In this document: positions 1-5,144 of the stretch, in pieces
How positions within the stretch are numbered: the first letter of the stretch is position 1
How the letters are laid out: every line of letters begins with the position of its first letter
Assembly: GCA_029260195.1 (NCBI GenBank)
Contig: JAJDDS010000613.1
Location: 1-5,144, forward strand
From: Phycisphaerae bacterium
Lineage (GTDB): Bacteria > Planctomycetota > Phycisphaerae > UBA1845
Reading direction: 5' to 3'
DNA length: 5,144 bases
The notes under the pieces: generated by a model
What the model was told of the DNA's origin: nothing
Seen by the model: the letters and a program-made list of their open reading frames with translations, nothing else
Databases searched by the model: none
Translations under genes and position numbers: made by a program

Positions 1-3000
1 AGCCCGTCGGTGCTCCAATCAAGGGCGTGAACACTTAGCTCATCACTGCTGCCGGCAGTTTCTGCTGGAAGGGTGATGCGGTAGTCGATGTAGCTTTCGT
101 CGAGGAACCGATCGAACCCGCCGTCCGCCGTTGTGCGACCGGTGACAATACTGACGACCCAGTCTTCCGATCCCTCCGACTGCCCCACGAACAGCAAGTC
201 GCCAAGCCCGTCACCGTCGTTGTCACCCATCGTCGCAGCCGGTTGACCCAGCGCCGCCGAGTCCACAACGATCGCCGCCCGACCGCCGATCCGGAACGAA
301 CCAGCCGTGCCTTCAAGCTCGGCGTTCGTGTCGAACGTCACCTCGAAATTGTACCCTTCCCCGCGGACCAGCAGATCGTTGATCGTGTCGCCGTTGAGGT
401 CCTGCGCGTCGACGCGGAAGAGGCTGTTGCGATCCACCGGTCCCAGCAAAATGTAGCTGTCGCCCGATCCGTCGCCGGACACTATGTAGTCCGCCACCAG
501 ATCGTCGTTGATGTCCCCGATTTCCTGGATCGCGGACAACTGGCTGCCCGGTTGCGGATCGGGTTCGCCCGTCGCCCCGTCCGTGCCCTCGAGCGCGAAT
601 GCGTCGGCCAGGAACGGTTCAGCCGGCGCGAGGCGTACGGCGTCGGCGAACACCAGCCCATTGGCGTTGTTCGTCAACCGAACACGAACGACTCCGTCCG
701 CGATCGTGACGACACCCAGTCGCTGCCATGGCCATCCCTGTTCCTCGATGTCCTGGGGCGCCAGTCGCTGGTCCACCAGCACTGAGACCGCCGGCGTGTC
801 GTCACCGTCGACGAACACCTCGAACGGCGTGTTGCTCGCATTCTGATTGTTCGGAACCTCCGGGTCGCCAGGCCAGGTCGCGAGGATCTCGTATTCGCCC
901 GGCGGCAGACCGTCGAACGACCACTCCGCGGCCGCGGGATCGGACGTCAGAACGGATGGATGCAACCGCGATCCGTCGCCGAACCCGCCGAGTCCGCTGT
1001 CCGCCCACTCCGCCCCCGTTTCCACGTAGCCGCGATCCGCACCACCGGAGTTGTCGACAACGATTTGACCGGGAATGTCGATGCCCGTGGGCCTCGGCCG
1101 GTCCGCCGACAAGGGGAAGGCGATGTTCGATGTCGTATCGTACACATCCTGCGCCAGCGGATCGCCGACCAGGGCACCGCCGCCCGGCTGGGTTACGTCA
1201 TCGGGCGTGTTGGGCGGAAGCTCACTGAAACCGACGTAAAGGAAATCGTCGTCCGGGTCGTTCGGGTCTTCGCCGGGATTGGGGATCGCGAAGTTGCCCT
1301 CGTTGCCGGCGAGCTCGTCATCTCCAGCGCCGCCGAGAATGTGGTCATCGCCCTCGCCGCCCGCGATGAAGTCCTTGTTGCCCTCGCCGTAGAGGATGTC
1401 CACACCGGCGCCGCCATACAGCCAATCCTTACCCCCGCCGCCTCGAATCTCGATGGACTGATAGGCCAATCCGTTGTCTTCAACGTCACCGCGAGCCACG
1501 CCCCAGGTTTCGCCGTTGAAGATGTACCCCGCGTCGGCATGGACCACGTCCACCCCGTCGCCCGTGTCAATCACCGTGCGCTCCACATCGCGGGCTTGGA
1601 AGTACGCGAAGTTCTGATCGAATCGGCCGGTCTCCGGATCCGCCACGAACATGTGATTGCCGAGGTCCCAGAGAAGGGCTGTCAGGCGGTAGCGGTGCAG
1701 GAACCGGTCATACCCAACGGCGACGAAGTCGCGGATCGGCACGCCGTCCTCGCCCTCGTCACCGCCCAGATACAGCACCTGGTCGTCGCCCCGCCCGCCG
1801 TCAAACATGTCGGCCAGCGCCGCGTCGCCGCTCTGCACGTCGTCCAGGAATCGCGGATCACCATTTCGTCCCGTGCTGGGGATGTTGGGTTGGGCGTCGG
1901 GGATCAACTGGAAGATGTCGTCGCCCGCACCGCCGAAGAGCAGGTCGCTGGCCTGGCGGTCCAGCCCGCCCGACAGAACGTCGTTCCCGTCGCCGCCGAG
2001 CACCCAGTCCTCGCCGGTCCCGCCGACGAGGCGATCGTTGCCTGGTCCGCCGAGTAACACGTCGCGACGGTCCAGCGGAGTCAGTCCGGAGAGGTCCTGC
2101 GACTCTCCGGCGACCAGATTCAACCGCGACTTGTTGACCGAGCTCGATACCGAGAATAGCTCGTAGCTTGGCGCCGTCGGTTCGGGCTGACCGTCGTCGT
2201 CCAGGTCGCGCTCGGCGACGGACACGCCGATCAAGTACGTCACGGAGGTATCGGGCACGTCGGGACCGAGGTTCGCGAGGTCCAACACCTGCGCGCCGCG
2301 ATCGACAACGACCGTGGCCGATCCCAGGTCGACAAGCTCGCCGGTGTCAATCGTCGCCAGAGCAGTGGTCACCGCGCCCTGATTGACCAGGTCGTTAATG
2401 GTCACTGGCCCGACTTCGTCCAGGAATCCCGGGTCCAGAATCTGGTAGATGCTCGCAGTCAGGTCGCTGAACGCGCCGACCGAACGAATGCCCACACCCT
2501 CGCCCGGTCTTGCGGGTTCCGAGAGGGTCAGGCTGTACCACGTCGCGCCACCGGGTTGCTCCAGCGAGTCGTCCGTGATCGGCAGGATCTGCTCAAGCGA
2601 CGGCAACACGAACGGGTCATTTACGGCTGTGTCAGGCTGAACCGTCGATCCAACATTCAGGAACAAGTCGTAGCGCGCCCGCTCCCCGGGGTGGAAAGGA
2701 TCGCTCTCTCGCACAACGCGAATGTAGTAGAGTTCGTCCGCGGGTGTCAGCGGTTCGCTGGTCGGCCCCATCTCGACCATGACCGTCGGTTCGTCCGCCG
2801 ACGTAGTGGCTGCGGCGATGGGGAGCATCTCATTCGCGTGATAGACTTCGATCCGGACGGCCGTCGACGGCGAGTGTGAAGTGATCTGAATCGGATTGGT
2901 CCCTGCGGACTCGCCCAGACGGAACGAATACCAATCCTCATCGGTGAATTCGTGAACCGTCAGTCCAACGACGTCGTCGATTCGATTGATCGGTCGGTCC

Positions 3001-5144
3001 ACGTCCAGCGCGAACGCCGCCTCGCGCGTGTCGCCCATCGGATCACCAGAGGGCGTCAGCATCGTATCCGGTTCGTCCTCGAGCGCAGCCAGCGAGAACA
3101 CCACTGCGTAGTCGGTCGGGACGTTCCCCACCGATTCGACGCGAAGCCAAGTCTCACCGCCGAGGCTTGTCTCCAGCCCGCTGAGCAGCGGCACCACCAC
3201 CTGCGGATGATTGTTCATCAGGCCGAGCACGTCGTTGGTCACCAGGTTGGTGTTCAAGATGCTGACGTTGCCGCCCGGCCCCGCCCCCAGCGTCTCAATA
3301 CGGAGCCGCTCGTCCACCAGCGAGGCGTTGAAGTTCGGCGAGGTGATGGCGGTGTTGATGTCGTTGATCAGATCGGATCGCGTGTCGTTCTCCGCCGTCG
3401 AAGCAGCCGTGACAACCACCGGGTCGGTGATCAGCGTGAACACGGCGTCGGATTCGAGCCGCCCGTCGGCCGGCAGCGGGACGGTGCCGATGACCGCGGT
3501 CTCGCCCTCGGGATTGCCCTCATCGTCCGCCAGCGAGAATTGCAGGTTCAGGTCGTCGTTGTCATGCAGCGGGATCAACTGCAGCTCATCTCCCGGCGTC
3601 GTGGGCGTGTCGGGGGAGATCAGGAACCGGTACCAGTCGATGTCCGGGTTGTTCGCCTGGGCGCTGTCGATCGTCAGGCCGCTGAAGACGGAGTTGTCCA
3701 AGCCGATCGGTTGCGTAATCTCGCCGTCGCCATTGACCTCTCCCAACGGGTACGCGGCGATGAACTGATCGTTGCGCTCGCCCACGGGATCGGTCAGATC
3801 GGGCAGGAACGACAGTTGCGGCTCGATCACCACCAGATCGTCGCCCGCGCCCGCGTCCACCCACACCGACACCTGCACGGTCTCGCCAACGATGACCTCG
3901 TCGTCGCCGCCCAGCGCGTCGATGATGATGGCCAGGAAATCTTCCTCGCCCAGCAGCTCTTGAATCAGATCGTACGGCGTCAACTCGAACGGATCGATGA
4001 GGCGGTCGTGCGTGTCCATCGGCACCGCGCCGAGGTCCGGCTCGCCGGTATCCTCGTCCACCAGCTCCGGTTCGACCGCCAACTCCGACTCAGCCTCGTA
4101 GACCTCGTCCACGCCCTCGTGCGTGGGATCGCCGCCGCCGTCGTAGGCCGTTGCGTTGTCGAACCCGCTGAACAACGGGTCGAACGAACCGTCAGTGCTA
4201 AGCGTCACGATGTGTCGCCCGAAGAACGGATTGTACGGATTGGTGACGAAATCCACCTCGATCGTATCGTCGGTCGCGCTGGCACCGAGGTACCAGACCT
4301 GGTCCGTGCTTCGGGCGTATTCTTTCCAGGCGTCGTCACTGAACAGCTCGCCGTCCTCGTCCTGGAACAGCTCGCCCTGGCGGGTGATCAGCCGGTCTCC
4401 CGTCTCACCGCCCCCGCCGTTTCCGAACATGAAGTCCAGCCCGCTGCCGCCGAAGAAGTAGTCCGTCGCGAACTCGGCCTCCGACCCCAGCATGCGGTTC
4501 AGGCCGGTGTCTTCGAATTCGAACGCGCCGCTGCCGTCGTCCAACTGCAGCGCGCCGGCATCATCAACCACCACGCCGAAATCAACGCCCGGTCCAGCCG
4601 CCAGGAAACTCTCGACGTCGAACGACGACACCAACCCGGCTAACACCTCGGGATGGATCGACCACGCGTAAAACTGCGTCTGGTTCGCCCCGCCGACGAG
4701 ATCATCATTGCCGCCGCCGGCGAACAGTTGGTCGATGTCAAGCGGATCGGCCCCAAACTCCGCTCCCCAGATGCGATCGTTCCCGCCGAACCCGTACAGT
4801 TGATCGCTGCCCGGTCCGCCGTTGACCCGGTCACGACCCTGGCTGCCGCGGATAATGTCATTCCCCGGCCCGCCGCTAATCACCGTCACCCACGGATCAC
4901 CCGGCGTTTCGTTGGACAGTTGCTCAATCGTCGCATCGGACAGATGGGCTTCGATGACGTCCCGATCCATCAAGCCCGAAATCTGGAACTGCTCTACAAG
5001 CGGCAGGTTGTCTCGGTTGCGCCAGCCCACGTAAATCGACCGACCGCTGTAATCGACGTTAATCAACTGTCGCCCCACGATGGCTGACAACGGCCCGCCC
5101 GCTTGCCCTTCGCTCAAGCCCAACACGTCCGCCGCCACCGCATT
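1..5144 (-). CDS. Giant secreted RTX / PPC-like / golvesin-like / VCBS multidomain protein (partial at both ends)
   Basis: A single reading frame is open across the entire window, 1714 codons with no stop; bases 1-2 belong to a cut codon. The start lies beyond 5144 and the stop before 1, so signal peptide, secretion signal and full length cannot be seen. The translation contains three blocks of RTX nonapeptides (GGxGxDxUx, U hydrophobic), Trp motifs like those of PPC domains, a golvesin C-terminal-like domain and FG-GAP/VCBS calcium loops. In known families these are extracellular modules, and RTX repeats form a calcium-bound beta-roll. No catalytic motif is visible, so a structural, adhesive or surface role is inferred. 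There is no cysteine and only four lysines, with abundant Asp, Glu and Gly, which is typical of exported calcium-binding proteins. The frame is certain; family membership is strong for RTX; precise function is unknown. Confidence 0.96.
3..527 (-). other. FG-GAP/VCBS-like calcium-loop region (residues 1540-1714)
   Basis: Three loops follow the pattern DxNxDxxxD plus a hydrophobic strand: GDINDDLVADYIVSG (from D1544), DLNGDTINDLLVRG (from D1582) and GDNDGDGLGDLLFVG (from D1641). The third has a complete DxDxDGxxD calcium loop. Such loops, each followed by a short strand and a Gly, are the mark of FG-GAP/VCBS repeats, which build beta-propellers like the integrin alpha head. The spacing between loops is 38 and 59 residues, near the usual repeat length. 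The region continues past the window edge, so more blades are likely downstream. Confidence 0.75.
624..1067 (-). other. Golvesin C-terminal / xanthan-lyase-type beta domain (residues 1360-1507)
   Basis: The domain opens with IVVDNSGGADRGYVETG, the usual start of this family ('IVDN...GF...G.W'). It then shows AAEWSFDGLPPGEYEILATW, matching the 'a.W.f..LppG.Y.vyatWp' core, and NASNTPFEVF. LVDQRLAP follows, then the closing WQRLGVVTIADG and NGLVFADAVRL, which correspond to the conserved 'W..LG...f..G' and 'ng.ViADAvr'. The length of about 148 residues fits. Related modules occur at the C-terminal ends of secreted polysaccharide lyases, peptidases and golvesin, where carbohydrate or surface binding is suspected. 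No catalytic domain is seen beside it here. Confidence 0.85.
1068..1292 (-). other. Pro/Asp-rich linker (residues 1285-1359)
   Basis: Just after the last RTX unit the sequence becomes rich in Pro, Asp, Asn and Gly (NPGEDPNDPDDDFLY, then LPPNTPDDVTQPGGG). It continues with a few isolated strand-like pieces before the golvesin-like domain. This looks like a flexible, possibly disordered acidic connector. I see no domain signature in it. Confidence 0.6.
1293..1442 (-). repeat. RTX nonapeptide block C (residues 1235-1284)
   Basis: Five uninterrupted nonapeptides run in strict register: GGGGKDWLY, GGAGVDILY, GEGNKDFIA, GGEGDDHIL and GGAGDDELA, followed by a decaying GNEGN. This is the longest perfect run in the window and should form a regular calcium-bound beta-roll. 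Units one and three have Lys at position 5, just before the conserved Asp. These are two of only four lysines in the whole fragment. The block ends abruptly in a Pro/Asp-rich linker. Confidence 0.96.
1455..1817 (-). other. Spacer with one isolated RTX turn (residues 1110-1230)
   Basis: The spacer between RTX blocks B and C begins with MFDGGRGDDQVLYLGG, a single RTX-like unit. It continues with an aromatic, Arg-containing segment (GYDRFLHRYRL, then LLWDLGNHMF) and then strands around VIDTGDGVDVVHADAG. GDGVDVV is another Gly/Asp turn with a following strand. The stretch is less acidic than its surroundings and holds several of the few His and Arg clusters. It probably forms a compact cap or insertion between two beta-rolls. 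No family recognised. Confidence 0.45.
1908..2063 (-). repeat. RTX nonapeptide block B (residues 1028-1079)
   Basis: After the lead strand DVLL come GGPGNDRLV, GGTGEDWVL and GGDGNDVLS in perfect nine-residue register (1032-1058). A 12-residue unit (GGLDRQASDLLF) and a final GGAGDDIFQ (1071-1079) follow. All carry the Gly-Gly and Asp positions of the hemolysin-type calcium-binding repeat, and the ending 'GGAGDDIF' is a very common last unit of RTX blocks. The 12-residue unit keeps the strand register while lengthening one turn. This is the best RTX match in the central half of the fragment. Confidence 0.95.
2145..2597 (-). other. Fourth PPC-like module with a long insertion (residues 850-1000)
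   Basis: GGATWYSLTLSEP (W869) repeats the Trp-Tyr-Ser pattern of the preceding modules and is followed by a VGIRSVGAF strand. The later strands (ATVVVDRGAQVLDL, TYLIGVSVAE and SYELFSVSS) complete a beta-rich unit, but they come after an insertion of roughly 60 residues (about 895-950) rich in Val, Asp and Thr. DLDDDGQPEP near residue 985 is a further acidic loop that could bind calcium. The module is longer than a usual PPC domain of about 70-90 residues, so it may be two fused beta units. Confidence 0.45.
2646..3167 (-). other. PPC-like modules two and three (residues 660-833)
   Basis: Two Trp-centred motifs occur here: GGETWLRVESVGN (W666) and DEDWYSFRLGE (W738). The second is followed by strands IQITSHS, VRIEVYHA and ELYYIRVVR, and then by ARYDLFLNV. 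Strand-turn-strand order ending in 'Y.L.L.V' after a DWYSF motif is the typical layout of a complete PPC beta-sandwich. The first motif is less complete and could be a partial module or the end of the one before it. Both lie in the central non-RTX part of the protein. Motif evidence only. Confidence 0.6.
3219..3440 (-). other. Flagellar hook-IN-like segment (residues 569-642)
   Basis: The order is a strand (FTLITDPVVVTAAST), an amphipathic stretch DLINDINTAI, then ASLVDERLRIETLG, a glycine turn (AGPGGNVSIL) and finally DVLGL. This order (strand, 'L...IN..I', '...V...RL.I.T...G', turn, '..LGL') is the pattern of the hook-IN motif found in flagellar FliD and hook-associated proteins, and it also occurs in large bacterial surface proteins. 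No other flagellar feature is present, so it is taken as a borrowed structural module and not as evidence of a flagellar gene. The resemblance is by eye. Confidence 0.5.
3480..3740 (-). other. EF-like loop and first PPC-like module (residues 469-555)
   Basis: The segment opens with EVNGDGEIT, which resembles the calcium loop of dockerins or EF hands (DxNxDGxxx) with Glu in place of the first Asp. It continues with SGLTIDSAQ and DIDWYRFLI (W504). The D-x-D-W-Y-x-F signature and the following strands with a Gly/Asp/Asn-rich turn (HDNDDLNLQF) are typical of bacterial pre-peptidase C-terminal (PPC) domains. These are small beta-sandwich modules found in secreted bacterial proteins, often peptidases. 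The match is by motif only and the boundaries are approximate. Confidence 0.55.
3819..4298 (-). other. Acidic region ending in paired Gly/Asp turns (residues 283-442)
   Basis: The region starts with a strand-like segment (VWYLGASATDDTIEVDF) and a GRHIVTL strand. It continues as a markedly acidic, low-complexity linker of Glu, Asp, Val and Pro around residues 340-375. A short helix-like stretch follows (YDLIQELLGEEDFLAIII), and the region ends with two Gly/Asp turns, LGGDDEVIV (411-419) and AGAGDDLVV (431-439), joined by a strand. The turns resemble single RTX units, each followed by hydrophobic residues, but they are spaced about 20 residues apart rather than 9. They would suit isolated calcium sites in a beta-helix-like fold. 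No named family is assigned. Confidence 0.5.
4407..4451 (-). repeat. Short degenerate RTX-like patch (residues 232-246)
   Basis: GGSGLDFMF matches the RTX nonapeptide, but the next unit decays into a glycine run (GNGGGG) and then GDRLI. It sits alone, about 80 residues after block A, in a stretch rich in Phe and acidic residues. It could be an eroded remnant of a longer block or a single calcium turn closing the preceding beta structure. One clear unit is not enough to predict a complete beta-roll. Confidence 0.6.
4689..4874 (-). repeat. RTX nonapeptide block A (residues 91-152)
   Basis: Four consecutive nonapeptides are in register: GGPGNDIIR, GSQGRDRVN, GGPGSDQLY and GFGGNDRIW (residues 91-126). 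After a 15-residue interruption comes a fifth, AGGGNDDLV, followed by GG. They match the hemolysin-type calcium-binding consensus GGxGxDxUx, with the key Asp at position 6 kept in each. The first four units would stack as a parallel beta-roll, with calcium held between the Gly/Asp turns. The second unit is degenerate (GSQGRD), and the interruption (AEFGADPLDIDQLF) bulges out of the roll. Confidence 0.93.
4881..5144 (-). other. Non-repetitive segment preceding the first RTX block (residues 1-88)
   Basis: This is the most N-terminal part visible. It reads as alternating hydrophobic and polar stretches (for example SIYVGWRNRD, then PLVEQFQISGL) and ends in DPWVTVISGG, which runs straight into the first RTX repeat. 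The pattern suggests beta strands that lead into the beta-roll, a common arrangement upstream of RTX blocks. I do not recognise a named domain. It has no signal peptide character, so the true N-terminus must be further upstream, beyond base 5144. Confidence 0.5.

Noticed and set aside
243..785. 180-codon ORF on the plus strand, and a similar one at 4653-5087
   Set aside because: Both are codon-register antisense shadows of the golvesin/VCBS region and of RTX block A, with no domain of their own.
1193..1570. Minus-strand ORF in another frame, with others at 35-316, 802-1008, 947-1177, 1682-1864, 2747-2941, 3586-3864 and 4640-4861
   Set aside because: They lie inside the giant gene in other frames and give Arg/Ser/Thr-rich, low-complexity products, as expected from out-of-frame reading of GC-rich DNA.
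960..2057. 365-codon ORF on the plus strand
   Set aside because: It lies in the same antisense register, opposite RTX blocks B and C. The repeated Val/Ala pattern of its product is the complement of Gly/Asp codons.
1293..2063. Clustered gccgcc/gtcgcc-type DNA repeats as a possible CRISPR array or DNA-level repeat element
   Set aside because: The spacing is 27 bases with imperfect copies and no unique spacers of CRISPR size. It is fully explained by nine-residue RTX codons.
3723..3740. A dockerin module from EVNGDGEIT
   Set aside because: Dockerins need two such loops about 20-30 residues apart. Only one loop is present and its first ligand is Glu, so it is reported only as an EF-like loop.
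2952..4643. 563-codon ORF on the plus strand
   Set aside because: Its codons pair exactly with those of the minus-strand giant gene. Stops in this register require Leu TTA/CTA or Ser TCA in the sense strand, which are rare in GC-rich genes. The product is Arg/Val/His-rich with no recognisable domain, while the minus strand encodes clear RTX and other motifs.

Overview
The whole window lies inside one very large protein-coding gene on the minus strand. Read in the frame whose codons occupy plus-strand triplets starting at multiples of 3, all 1714 codons from 5144 down to 3 are open. I checked every triplet for plus-strand tta, cta and tca in this register and found none. Neither the start nor the stop codon is in the window, so the gene is partial at both ends and a start-to-stop ORF search misses it. 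Residue n of the fragment (counted from the 5144 side) occupies bases 5145-3n to 5147-3n.

The translation is a mosaic of extracellular, calcium-dependent and adhesion-type modules. From the N-terminal side they are: a non-repetitive segment (residues 1-88); a first RTX nonapeptide block (91-152); a weak RTX patch (about 232-246); an acidic region ending in Gly/Asp-rich turns (about 283-442); a central region with four Trp-centred motifs like bacterial pre-peptidase C-terminal (PPC) modules, with a flagellar hook-IN-like segment among them (about 469-1000); a second RTX block (1032-1079); a spacer with an isolated RTX turn; a third RTX block of five in-register nonapeptides (1235-1284); a Pro/Asp-rich linker; a golvesin C-terminal/xanthan-lyase-type beta domain (1360-1507); and FG-GAP/VCBS-like calcium loops (from about 1540 to the window edge).

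The protein is rich in Asp and Gly. My hand translation shows no cysteine and only four lysines in 1714 residues. This fits a secreted or surface protein whose repeats fold on binding extracellular calcium. The GC-rich DNA, the giant size and this set of modules suggest an environmental Gram-negative bacterium. A planctomycete is my best guess, but there is no taxonomic marker here.

There is no intergenic DNA, RNA gene, mobile element, CRISPR array, promoter or terminator to describe. The long plus-strand ORFs are antisense shadows of the minus-strand frame. I see no catalytic domain and no new multi-gene system. The interest lies in the module architecture and the composition of this one protein.
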